Source: Actinomadura luzonensis
GTDB taxonomy: Bacteria; Actinomycetota; Actinomycetes; Streptosporangiales; Streptosporangiaceae
Length of the DNA: 64,000 bases
Assembly: GCF_022664455.2 (NCBI RefSeq)
Contig: NZ_JAKRKC020000001.1
Span: forward strand, 3,167,001 to 3,231,000
Reading direction: 5' to 3'
The first letter of the stretch is position 1. Each line of letters opens with the position of its first letter. Shown here one piece after another: positions 9,338-17,278 of this stretch. The notes below the pieces were generated by a model, which saw only the letters and a program-made list of their open reading frames with translations, was not told the DNA's origin and made no database searches. Made by a program: the position numbers and the translations under genes.

Positions 9338-10513
9338 TCAGTCTCTCGTGAGGGGTGACGCGGTGACGCGGATCACCAGGAGCAGGCAGTACGCGGCCAC
9401 GACCGCGCCGGCCTCGGCCGGGCGTCCGGCACCGGGGGGCAGCAGGTTGAGTGCGGCGGCGGCGAGCGCGTGATTCACGACGACGAACAGCACCGCGCGG
9501 AGCCGCAGGACGGCGGTCACGGCGCCGGCCAGGACAAGAGCGCACACATTGGCGGTCGCGGGTCCCTGGAATTCCCGCAGCAGCCAATAGACCAGCGCAT
9601 AGAGAACGACGGAGAACAACAGGAAGAAGGCCCCTTGAGACCGAGCCGTCCCGCCCCGGACCGCCCCGGCCGAGTGAGCCGGGACCGGCATCGCCTCCGG
9701 ATGCCACGGCACCGGCTCCGGCCGGGCCGCCACCGGCGCCCGGCCCCGTCCCGCCGCGATCGTCCAGGCGACCCTGGCCAGGCCCTTCAGGTCGTCGTAC
9801 GCCGTCCGCACCACCTGGACCCGCGAGTCCACGTCCTCGACCCAGTCCACCGGCACCTCGTGCACGCGCAGCCCGTTGTGCTCGGCCAGCAGCAGCAACT
9901 CCGTGTCGAAGAACCAGCCGTCGTCCTCGACCTTGTCCATGAGCGGCCGCACCACGCGAGCCCTGGCCGCCTTGAACCCGCACTGCGCGTCGCTGAACCC
10001 CGCGCCGAACCCCTGCCTGAGCAGCGCGTTGTAGCCCCGCGAGATCAGCTCGCGGCGCGCCGAGCGGCGGATGCGCGCGCCGCGCCCCAGCCGGGTGCCG
10101 ATCGCGATCTCCGAGTGCCCGCTGGCCACCGCCGCGACCAGCGGGAACAGGGCGTCGAGCGCCGTGGACAGGTCCACGTCCATGTACGCCACGATGTCGG
10201 CCGGGCTCTCCCGCCAGGCCGCCCGCAGCGCCGCGCCCCGGCCGCGCACCTCGATGCGGCGCGCGTGCACGTGCTCGTGCTCGCCGGCCAGGGCCGTCGC
10301 GACCGGCCAGGTGGCGTCGGTGCTGCCGTTGTCCACGATCGTGATGCGCCACGGCAGCGGGAAGCCGGCGTCGAGGAACGCCGCCAGCGTGCGCACGCAG
10401 CCGGGGAGCGCGCGTTCCTCGTTGAGCACGGGGATGACGATGTCGACGCTCGCCGGCCGGGCCGCCGTGTCCAGGACGCGGGGGGTCGGCTGCATGGCGG
10501 CACGCGTGTCCAT
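9338..10513 (-). CDS. GT2 glycosyltransferase (polyprenyl-phosphate sugar synthase type) with C-terminal membrane domain
   Basis: The N-terminal half is a GT-A domain: VDIVIPVLNEE near residue 24, the DVDLS metal-binding motif near 114, and the FSDAQCGFKA and DGWFFDTELL blocks of dolichyl/polyprenyl-phosphate mannose or glucose synthases. After a proline- and alanine-rich linker, the last 120 residues contain four hydrophobic segments resembling a GtrA-like membrane domain. The enzyme probably charges a polyprenyl carrier at the inner membrane face with a sugar used by the GT-C-like proteins of this cluster. The start ATG at 10513 precedes the GT-A core by about 22 residues; an alternative at residue 7 is possible. 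Confidence 0.9.
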   Translation of the reverse strand: MDTRAAMQPTPRVLDTAARPASVDIVIPVLNEERALPGCVRTLAAFLDAGFPLPWRITIVDNGSTDATWPVATALAGEHEHVHARRIEVRGRGAALRAAWRESPADIVAYMDVDLSTALDALFPLVAAVASGHSEIAIGTRLGRGARIRRSARRELISRGYNALLRQGFGAGFSDAQCGFKAARARVVRPLMDKVEDDGWFFDTELLLLAEHNGLRVHEVPVDWVEDVDSRVQVVRTAYDDLKGLARVAWTIAAGRGRAPVAARPEPVPWHPEAMPVPAHSAGAVRGGTARSQGAFFLLFSVVLYALVYWLLREFQGPATANVCALVLAGAVTAVLRLRAVLFVVVNHALAAAALNLLPPGAGRPAEAGAVVAAYCLLLVIRVTASPLTRD

Positions 10514-10621
10514 CGAATTCCCTGATCCTTTGCCTGTGGCCGTCGTTCAGGGAAATGGTGATGGGGCGTCCTGCGGGTCGCGCGCGTTTTCCCTCCACTG
10601 TTCCCGGGCCAGAGGAGAGTT

Positions 10622-11770
10622 TTACCTCCCGGGGATCTCGTAAACGGAAAACCGTGCGTTACGGAAGCGCAGGACGGCATATTCATCGAGTTTCCGAGTG
10701 TTACCGGTGAAAAGCCACCGCACGCCATGTCTCCGGCCCAGCTCCCGGACGTTCTCCGCAGCCGGGGCGGTGAAGACGGCGTCGTTGGCCGCGAGCCGGG
10801 CCGCGTCCGCGAACGGCACGTCCAGATAGGAGCCGCCGGTCGCTCCGGCGCGCGAGAGCGTGCTCTCGGCGTACGCCCAGCCCTCGACGAGCACCCGCCG
10901 CTCGCTGAAGGCCGCCACCCAGTAGTGCCGGCTGTCGCAGGCCGGCCCGGCGACCGCCCGGCAGTGCAGGTCGGTGGCCACGACGTCCCCGGGCCCGGAA
11001 TGCTCCCGCACCCACCGCGCCGCCTCCCGCCCGCCGCGCGGGATCACCCGCTCGCGCCGTTCCCCGTCAGGCACCACATGCCCGACGACCGCCGACGCGG
11101 ACGCCGGCACCCCGTACCCGGCCAGCAACGCCACCACCACCAACCCCGCCCCCCGCCGCCCCACCCCTCGGCACTTGACCACGCGCAGCCACACGGCGAC
11201 GGCCACCCCCGCCAACCCCAGATAAGGTCCCACCACCCACAACAACCCACTCGTGTCCGCCGGCACCCGCACGACCCCGTCCAGCACCGCCTCGACCGCC
11301 AGGACCGCGAGCGCCACCGCCGCCCCCACCGCACCCCACCCCACCGGCGCCCGCCACCCCACCGGCCGCGCCCTCCGCCAGGCCGCCACCACCCCGCACA
11401 CGGCCGCCACCGACAGGTAGGGCCGCACGCTCTCCAGGAAGTAGAGCTGCGACTCCGCCGGATGCCCCAGCATCAGCACCGCGCCGACCCCCGCGACCCC
11501 CATCCCGACCAGCAGCAACAGCGACGGCTCCACCACCCGCCGCCCCAGCCCCGCCACCCCGCCCCACACGCACCCGACACAGAAGAGCTGCACCAGAGCC
11601 AGCACCGCCACCACCACGACGGAGACCTCCCCAGCCCCCACCCCGGTCGCCGCCCGCCACAGCCCCCGCATGGCCGCGAAAGGCGCGACCTCCGTCCCCT
11701 GAGACCCCCGCCCGAACACCACCACCTGCGCCGCCCGCCGCGGGAAGCTCCCGTGCGTCGTCCGCCTCAT
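10622..11770 (-). CDS. C-terminal part of a GT-C-like polytopic membrane protein (probably N-terminally truncated)
   Basis: The 382 residues start with a charged stretch rather than a first membrane helix, then show about six hydrophobic segments (about 48-215) and a soluble C-terminal domain (about 235-382) with PRGGREAARWVREH, DVVATDLHCR, HYWVAAFSERRVLVEGW and RWLFTGNTRKLD. That exported tail is familiar from 600-700-residue actinobacterial membrane proteins whose N-terminal half carries further helices; that half is missing here. The 5' end runs straight into the CRP-like gene, which in turn lacks its own stop. I infer a deletion that fused two genes, or an assembly error. Whether the product is made is unknown. 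Confidence 0.6.
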   Translation of the reverse strand: MRRTTHGSFPRRAAQVVVFGRGSQGTEVAPFAAMRGLWRAATGVGAGEVSVVVVAVLALVQLFCVGCVWGGVAGLGRRVVEPSLLLLVGMGVAGVGAVLMLGHPAESQLYFLESVRPYLSVAAVCGVVAAWRRARPVGWRAPVGWGAVGAAVALAVLAVEAVLDGVVRVPADTSGLLWVVGPYLGLAGVAVAVWLRVVKCRGVGRRGAGLVVVALLAGYGVPASASAVVGHVVPDGERRERVIPRGGREAARWVREHSGPGDVVATDLHCRAVAGPACDSRHYWVAAFSERRVLVEGWAYAESTLSRAGATGGSYLDVPFADAARLAANDAVFTAPAAENVRELGRRHGVRWLFTGNTRKLDEYAVLRFRNARFSVYEIPGR

Positions 11771-12476
11771 GCGCCAGGGCCCGCAACCCGTCCGGGTCGC
11801 GTACGACGAGCCGCCGATGGCTGGTCCCCACCACGTCGCGAGCGCGGAGCCGGGCCAACGCCCGGTGCAGGCTGGGCTCCGACACCCCGATCAGGGACGC
11901 CAGCTCCGGCTGGCTGAGCGGGACCGCGATCCACACGCCCTCGGCGCAGCGCCGGCCGTAGCTGTCGGCGAGGTAGTCCAGCACCAGCGCGAGCCGCACG
12001 CCGACCGGCGCGCCGCTCACCAGCAGCCGGTAGCGGGTCGCCCGTCGGAACTCGCCGAGCGTCGCGGCCTGCAGCGCCCGTGCCGCCGCGGGCCGCTCGT
12101 CGAGGAAGCCGAGGAAGGCCCGCCGAGACACGATCCGCGCCACCAGCCTGGTCAAGGCCAGCACCGAGGCCGAGCGAGGCTTGCGGTCCAGCGCGGCCAG
12201 TTCCCCGACCACGTCCCCCTCCCCGCGGACGGACAGCAGGACCGCCCGGCCGTCGACGGTGTTGCCGAGCACCTTGCCGTACCCGTCGAGCAGCAGGAAC
12301 ACGTCCGTGTCCGGGGCTCCTTCCTCGATCAGCGGCTCGCCTGGCTGGAACGTGCGCTGCGCGCCCAGCCCCAGCAGGCTCTTGCGGTCGTCCCCGGCGA
12401 GGGAGCCCAGGTAGGTCGCCGTACCCCAACGCCGGGCGTCGGCGGACGGTTCACGCACCATGCCGCCGCCAGCCAT
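11067..12476 (-). CDS. CRP/FNR-family transcriptional regulator whose frame runs on into the next gene
   Basis: Residues 1-150 form a cyclic-nucleotide-binding-type beta barrel (LLDGYGKVLGN, GEGDVVGELAALD) and residues 150-235 a winged helix-turn-helix with PLSQPELASLIGVSEPSLHRALARL. The recognisable protein ends near DPDGLRALA, at about 11766. No stop occurs there: the frame stays open to 11067 as a low-complexity Gly/Ala/Arg tail that is antiphase to the membrane gene 10622-11770. Normal length would be about 235 residues instead of 469. It overlaps the 3' end of the membrane gene before it by 26 bases. The domain call is firm; the tail is probably an artefact of the gene junction. Confidence 0.75.
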   Translation of the reverse strand: MAGGGMVREPSADARRWGTATYLGSLAGDDRKSLLGLGAQRTFQPGEPLIEEGAPDTDVFLLLDGYGKVLGNTVDGRAVLLSVRGEGDVVGELAALDRKPRSASVLALTRLVARIVSRRAFLGFLDERPAAARALQAATLGEFRRATRYRLLVSGAPVGVRLALVLDYLADSYGRRCAEGVWIAVPLSQPELASLIGVSEPSLHRALARLRARDVVGTSHRRLVVRDPDGLRALAHEADDARELPAAGGAGGGVRAGVSGDGGRAFRGHAGAVAGGDRGGGWGGLRRGGGGAGSGAALLCRVRVGRGGGAGAAGGGAVAVAAGRDGGRGGRRGADAGASGGVAALLPGERAALPVGGGRVRGGGGLAEGAAGGVAGAGGVGCGGGGGGARGPGGRGGAGRGRAGAGGHEWVVVGGGTLSGVGGGGRRRVAARGQVPRGGAAGGGVGGGGVAGRVRGAGVRVGGRRACGA

Positions 12477-13026
12477 GAGACGGGCCGACGACCCGGGCGC
12501 GCGCCGCCGCCCGCCGGCGCTCGACCAGCAGAGCGGCGCCCACCAGGGCGGACGCGCCGGCCCCCACGACGGCCACGCCCGCGGCGTCGCTGACCGTCAC
12601 GGCCAGCACCGCGGCGATCAGCATCGCGCCGACGTGCAGGGACTGGTCGATCAGGTACGGCGCCTCCGCCCAGCCGTGGCACTTCTTGACCCGGATCAGC
12701 AGGTGCACGACCCAGCGCCGGTCGATCACCGCGTGCGTGCCCGCCGACACGATCAGCGCCGTCGCCATGCCGGGAACCTCCATCGGGACCGCCACGCAGA
12801 CCAGCGCCAGCGCCACCACCTGCGTGGCGACGTAGCCGGCGACATGCCGCCAGCAGGCCCCCCATCCGGTCCACGGTGACGCGCCCGCGGCCAGCCGCGC
12901 CGCGTCCGGTGCCGCCTTCGCGATCGCGACGCTGTTGCTCTGCACCACGTGATCGCCGATCTGATGCCCGGCGTACAGGGCGGCGAACGTGACGGCGGCG
13001 ATCGCAGCCGCATCGGCACCTGACAC
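12451..13026 (-). CDS. Integral membrane protein with DUF3307-like pattern
   Basis: The 191-residue protein has about four hydrophobic segments (roughly residues 5-20, 60-80, 85-105 and 135-175) and the pattern AGHQIGDHVVQ in the first segment plus AGTHAVIDRR in the third, which recalls DUF3307-type membrane proteins of actinobacteria. Function is unknown. I chose the GTG at 13026 because AGGAGAGGAG sits directly upstream, rather than an ATG 13 codons earlier. The gene lies just ahead of the CRP-like regulator and overlaps it slightly, so they may be cotranscribed. Confidence 0.68.
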   Translation of the reverse strand: MSGADAAAIAAVTFAALYAGHQIGDHVVQSNSVAIAKAAPDAARLAAGASPWTGWGACWRHVAGYVATQVVALALVCVAVPMEVPGMATALIVSAGTHAVIDRRWVVHLLIRVKKCHGWAEAPYLIDQSLHVGAMLIAAVLAVTVSDAAGVAVVGAGASALVGAALLVERRRAAARARVVGPSHGWRRHGA

Positions 13027-13086
13027 GGTGACTCCTCTCCTGCGCGGTCGGCTGAAGTCAAACACAGCGCGGAACGGGCGATGTCA

Positions 13087-13863
13087 TCATCTGATCTGAT
13101 TCCTCGCCCGGCGAGGGCCGGCCGATCCGAGCGGGCCGGACCGGGCGGCGGCCTCCAGCCGGCGCAGGAACAGCTCGCGCAGGCTCGACCAGCGTCCGGC
13201 GAACGCCTCTGGAGAGGAGACCAGGTAGCGGACGACCCACTTCACCGGCCTGGCCACCGCCAGGATCTCCGCATCGGGGAGCACGCCCGCCCGGTGGATG
13301 CGCCCGCGGGCAGGTCGGGACGTTCGGCGACGACGCACAGCACGTGCTCCGGCCAGGGCTGCTCCCGGTGCGCGGCGAGGAGGTCCGCCCAGGGCGGCGT
13401 CTCGCCGTCGCGGGTCGCCGCCGCCAGCGCGGCCTCGCTCTCGAACGGGTCGCGGGCCGCCCGCAACACCTCCACCAGGGACGGAACCGGCCCGCGGACC
13501 GGCGAGCGGGCGGCGATCCGGCGGCGCAGCCTCGCCTTGGTCAGGGCGACGTACGCCGTGGTTCGGTCCGTCCCCCGCATAGTGTCCGTACGCCCACACC
13601 CGAGGGTCGTGCGCGCACCCGGTCAGATCCGCGGCGAACAGCGCCCGGGGCGGCATCCCCGCCGCCGCGAAGCGATCCAGGACCCTGCTGCGGACGTCGC
13701 CGGCCCGCGACGGGCCGAGCAGGTCGCGCCGCCACATGTGCTCCAGCGCGTCGTCCGGCAGAGCCGAGATCAGCTCGATGAGCAGCCGGTCGGGCGCCTG
13801 GGACAGGAGCCGCAGGTCGGACGCCTCCGACGCCGGTCCGCGCCTTCGTGTGGCGTACGGCAC
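13087..13863 (-). pseudogene. Frameshifted hypothetical gene (two compensating shifts)
   Basis: The coding pattern starts at the ATG at 13863 (about 95 residues, to AYGHY), changes frame near 13580 and continues as RGTDRTTAYVALTKARLRRR up to about 13310 (RPDLPAG), then returns to the first frame with AGVLPDAEILAVARPVKWVV to the stop at 13087. Read through the shifts it makes one coherent protein of about 258 residues with no family I recognise. Each piece has normal codon bias, whereas the same bases in the unshifted frame give Pro/Arg-rich nonsense. Two indels in the genome or two sequencing errors explain it equally well. Confidence 0.6.
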
Positions 13864-13977
13864 AGCACCGCGCTGTCACAACGGGCGGGGCGCCGACGCC
13901 ACATGACTGTCAGGATGCGTGCGCCCCGCCGGGTGGAGCCACCGCGCGACCACCAGCAGGTGGAACGGAAGGACAGC

Positions 13978-14196
13978 ATGAGCAAGGTCTGGTTCGTCAC
14001 CGGTTCGTCCCGCGGCCTGGGCCGGGAGTTCGTCGATGCCGCTTTGTCGCGCGGCGACCGGGTGGCCCCGACCGCCCGGACCGCCGAAAGCCTCGACGTG
14101 CTGCAGCAGGTCTACGCCGATCAGCTCAAGGCCTGGGCCGACTGGCAGGACCTCTCGGCGGAGGCGCGCGGCGCCCTCGATCGAGCGGACCGCTGA
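13978..14196 (+). pseudogene. Short-chain dehydrogenase remnant with internal deletion
   Basis: The first 40 residues are the start of an SDR: MSKVWFVTGSSRGLGREF with the cofactor-binding TGxxxGxG motif, then ALSRGDRV and TARTAESLD. The last 30 residues (VYADQLKAWADWQDLS) match the usual C-terminal tail of the same SDR subfamily. The central 200 or so residues, including the NAG and YxxxK motifs, are absent, so the 72-residue product cannot be an active dehydrogenase. The join keeps the reading frame. The gene sits 40 bases upstream of an intact NDH-2-like flavoprotein gene. Confidence 0.75.
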
Positions 14197-14236
14197 CGCA
14201 GGCCCGAGCCCACCCTCCAACCGACAGGAGCGACAC

Positions 14237-15442
14237 ATGAGGCATCGCATCGTCATCCTCGGCGCCGGCTATGCCGGGGCCTACGTGGCCGGGAACCTGG
14301 CCCGCCGGCTGTCCCGCAAGGACGTCGAGATCACCGTGGTCAACGCCGTGCCGGACTTCGTCCAGCGCATGCGGCTGCACCAGCTCGCGGTCGGCCGGGG
14401 CATCGAGGCTCCCCGGCTCGCCGACGTCTTCGCCGGGACGGGGATCGAGCTGCGCCTGGCCCGCGTCACCGCCGTCGATCCCGAGCGCCGGATCGTCACC
14501 ATGGCTGACGCCGACGGCGTGGCCGGCGGCGGCGGGGAGCTCGGGTACGACACGCTGGTCTACGCGCTCGGCAGCGGCGGCGACGACGGCGGCGTTCCGG
14601 GCGCGGCCGGGCACGCCTTCGACGTCGCCGCCAGGCCCTCGGCGCTGCGCCTGCGCGAGCGCCTGGACGGCCTGGGCGACGGCGGGCGGGTGGTGGTCGT
14701 CGGCGACGGGCTGACCGGCATCGAGGCGGCCACCGAGATCGCCGAGGCCCGGCCCGGCCTGTCGGTGACGCTCGTCGCCCGCGGCGAGCTGGGCGCCCGG
14801 CTCTCCCCCGGTGCGCGCCGTTACCTGCGCCGGGCCTGCGACCGGCTGGGCGTCACCGTCGTGGAGCGGACCAGCGTCGAAGCCGTCGAAGCGACGCGGG
14901 TGTTGTGCGCCGACGGCACCGCCCTGGCGTCCGACGTGACCGTGTGGACGGCCGGATTCGCGCTCAGCCCCGTCGCCGCCGCCGGCGGGCTGCAGGTCAC
15001 CGGCAAGGGACAGATCATCGTCGATCGCAGCATGCGGTCGGTCTCGCACCCGGACGTCCACGCCGTGGGCGACAGCGCCTACGCCATCGGCGACAACGGC
15101 CGGCCGCTGCCGATGTCCTGCGCGTCGGCCGGCTACACGGGCCGGCAGGCCATCGAGGCGATCGTGGGACGCCTGACCGGGCGCAGGGTCGCGACCACCA
15201 AGCTGGTCCACACCTACAACCACATCAGCCTCGGGCGGCGGGACGCGATCCTGCAGACGGTCGACGGCCAAGGGCAGGCGAAGCCGGCGTACCAGGGCGG
15301 CCGGCGGCACGCATGGGTCAAGGCGGGCGTTCACAGGGTGGCGCTGTGGGCCACCTCGCACCCCACGTACGGCTTGCCCAGGCGCAGGCACCGCCTGGTC
15401 GCCGCGCCGCCGTACGCGACCGCCGGGAAGACCCGCGCCTGA
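14237..15442 (+). CDS. NAD(P)/FAD-dependent oxidoreductase, NDH-2-like
   Basis: Pyridine-nucleotide-disulphide oxidoreductase fold: the FAD-binding GAGYAGAYVAGNLA at the N terminus, a second Rossmann motif VVVVGDGLTGIEAATEI near residue 155, and the C-terminal FAD motif HAVGDSAYAIGD. The lack of a CxxxxC redox pair and the NAGAA-like spacing suggest a type II NADH dehydrogenase or related flavoprotein that feeds electrons to quinones or a soluble acceptor at the membrane. Start ATG at 14237 has GACAGGAG upstream. It follows the SDR remnant and may have been the second gene of that operon. Confidence 0.87.
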   Translation: MRHRIVILGAGYAGAYVAGNLARRLSRKDVEITVVNAVPDFVQRMRLHQLAVGRGIEAPRLADVFAGTGIELRLARVTAVDPERRIVTMADADGVAGGGGELGYDTLVYALGSGGDDGGVPGAAGHAFDVAARPSALRLRERLDGLGDGGRVVVVGDGLTGIEAATEIAEARPGLSVTLVARGELGARLSPGARRYLRRACDRLGVTVVERTSVEAVEATRVLCADGTALASDVTVWTAGFALSPVAAAGGLQVTGKGQIIVDRSMRSVSHPDVHAVGDSAYAIGDNGRPLPMSCASAGYTGRQAIEAIVGRLTGRRVATTKLVHTYNHISLGRRDAILQTVDGQGQAKPAYQGGRRHAWVKAGVHRVALWATSHPTYGLPRRRHRLVAAPPYATAGKTRA

Positions 15443-15673
15443 CCGCCGCACGGTTGCGGCCGACAGCGGCCGTGCGATCGTTGTCCATCCGGAGGCGGAC
15501 CACCGAGGGAGAGCGCAGGCGAGGTCGGCACCCTGTGGGCCCTCGTCCCGCGCTTCGACGCCGAGGATAAGGTCGACCGGCGGCTCCGGCCTCGGCGGGG
15601 CACCGCCGGGACGAGGGGGTGAGCCCACCCCTGACGGCCGTGACACGTCCCACCAGCAGCGAGGAGCCCATCC

Positions 15674-16558
15674 GTGACAGACACGACGTCCTTCCTGCTC
15701 GAACGCCTGCACGCGGCCGGCCTGACCGACGTCGTCGCGGTCGAGCCGGCCACCGGCGGCCTCGCCGCGATCGCCGGCCTCGCGCGCCGCGGCGACGGCA
15801 CGTCGGTGTTCGTCAAGGCGTTCGGCGAGCCGCCGTCGGACGACGCCTTCGCCGCGGAGGCCGAAGGGCTCACCGTGCTCCGCCGGACGGGCGCCGTCGC
15901 CACGCCCGAGATCATCCTTGCCGACCGCGACCTGCTCGTGCTGTCCGTGCTGCGGCCCCGCCCCGCCGACGAGGCCTTCTGGGAGAAGCTCGCGCATGCG
16001 CTCGCGCACCTGCACACCACCACGCAGCACCCCCGATTCGGGTGGCATCGGGACAACTGGCTGGGCCGTCGCCGCCAGGTCAACACCTGGAACGACGACG
16101 GGTACGAGTTCTTCGCCCAGCACCGTCTGCTGCGCTGGCTCGGCGAGCGCCGCGTCCGGGAGGCGCTCGGCGTCGCGGACCGGGCGGCGCTGGAGCGGTT
16201 GTGCGACCGGCTGCCCGAGCTGCTGCCGGCCAGGCCCGCGTGCCTGACCCACGGCGACCTGTGGGCGCAGAACGTCATGACCGCCCCTGACGGGCGGCCC
16301 GCGCTGATCGACCCGGCCGTGTCGTACATGTGGGCGGAGGTCGACCTGGCCCACCTGTGGACGACGGCGCCGCCGCCCGAGGCGCACGTGTTCTTCGACC
16401 TGTACGCCGAGCTGACCGGGCTCGACCGCGACTGGCGGGCACGGATGCCGATCCTCCAGCTGCGCCAGCACCTGGCCGTGATCGCCCAGTTCGACCCCGA
16501 CTGGGGCGCCGCCGACCTCGTGCGCGCCACCCTCGCCCCGTTCCGGCGACGGCCCTGA
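15674..16558 (+). CDS. Fructosamine-kinase-like / aminoglycoside-phosphotransferase-fold kinase
   Basis: This 294-residue protein has the protein-kinase-like small-molecule kinase fold: a lysine in VFVKAFGE, the catalytic loop LTHGDLWAQNV and the metal-binding DPAVSYMWAEVDLA. These, and the motif HRDNWLGR, match fructosamine kinases, which phosphorylate glycated amines so that the sugar can be removed. The GTG start is preceded by GAGGAGCC. The 230-base spacer upstream holds no clear gene; its GC content and the TTGTCC near 15480 allow but do not prove a promoter. The exact substrate is unknown. Confidence 0.88.
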   Translation: MTDTTSFLLERLHAAGLTDVVAVEPATGGLAAIAGLARRGDGTSVFVKAFGEPPSDDAFAAEAEGLTVLRRTGAVATPEIILADRDLLVLSVLRPRPADEAFWEKLAHALAHLHTTTQHPRFGWHRDNWLGRRRQVNTWNDDGYEFFAQHRLLRWLGERRVREALGVADRAALERLCDRLPELLPARPACLTHGDLWAQNVMTAPDGRPALIDPAVSYMWAEVDLAHLWTTAPPPEAHVFFDLYAELTGLDRDWRARMPILQLRQHLAVIAQFDPDWGAADLVRATLAPFRRRP

Positions 16559-16611
16559 CCAGGCGAGCGGCCGCCACACCGGTGCACACCCCCCCGGGGG
16601 CCCGGCGCACA

Positions 16612-17277
16612 TCACCGGCCGCCGTAGCCCATCTCCCATGCCCAGACGGCGATGCCCACCCGGTTGCGTACTCCCAGCTTGCGCTGGACGCTGGCGACGT
16701 GCGTCTTCACCGTTCCCGGCGAGATGAACAGCTCGGCGGCGATGTCGGCGTTCGTCTTTCCTTCCGAGACGAGTCCGGCGATCTCGGTCTCCCGCTCGGT
16801 CAGCGGTTCGAGAGGGGACGGCGGACGGGGACGTCGCGGGCGGGAGATGTGCCGCAGCAGGCGTACCGTGATCGACGGGCTGATCAGGCTGTCACCGGCC
16901 ATCGCCGCCCGTACGGCCTCCACGAACAGCGCCGGGCCGGCGCGCTTGAGCAGGAATCCCGACGCGCCGTGGCGCAGCGCGGTGTAGACGTACTCGTCCA
17001 GGTCGAACGTCGTCACGACGACCACCCGGGTGGCCTGCGTCAGGCCGTGGCCGGACGGGGTGGCCGCGAGCAGGCGGGTGACCTCGAGCCCGTCCATGAG
17101 CGGCATCCTGATGTCGACCAGCGCGACGTCCGGTTGGAGCTGCCGGGCCAGGTCGACGGCGGCCCTGCCGTCCGCCGCCTCGGCCACGACTGTCATGTCC
17201 GGCTCGTTGTCGAGGATGCGGCGCAAGCTGCGGCGGACCATCTCCTGGTCATCCGCGACCAGAACCCGTATCGTCAC
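16612..17277 (-). CDS. LuxR/NarL-type response regulator
   Basis: The receiver domain has DDQ near the N terminus, the phospho-acceptor Asp in VALVDIRMPLMDG, a Thr in VVTTFDL and Lys in FLLKRAG. The C-terminal LuxR helix-turn-helix shows LTERETEIAGLVSEGKTN and SPGTVKTHVASVQRKLG. I chose the GTG at 17277, one base past the kinase stop, because the receiver strand begins directly after it; a longer start at 17316 would add 13 unlikely residues. It is the partner of the kinase gene immediately upstream on the same strand. Confidence 0.94.
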   Translation of the reverse strand: MTIRVLVADDQEMVRRSLRRILDNEPDMTVVAEAADGRAAVDLARQLQPDVALVDIRMPLMDGLEVTRLLAATPSGHGLTQATRVVVVTTFDLDEYVYTALRHGASGFLLKRAGPALFVEAVRAAMAGDSLISPSITVRLLRHISRPRRPRPPSPLEPLTERETEIAGLVSEGKTNADIAAELFISPGTVKTHVASVQRKLGVRNRVGIAVWAWEMGYGGR

Positions 17278-17278
17278 T

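Noticed and set aside
14126..16639. Long minus-strand frame across the flavoprotein and kinase genes
   Set aside because: It is antisense to two genes with clear family motifs and has low-complexity composition; long antisense frames are common at this GC content.
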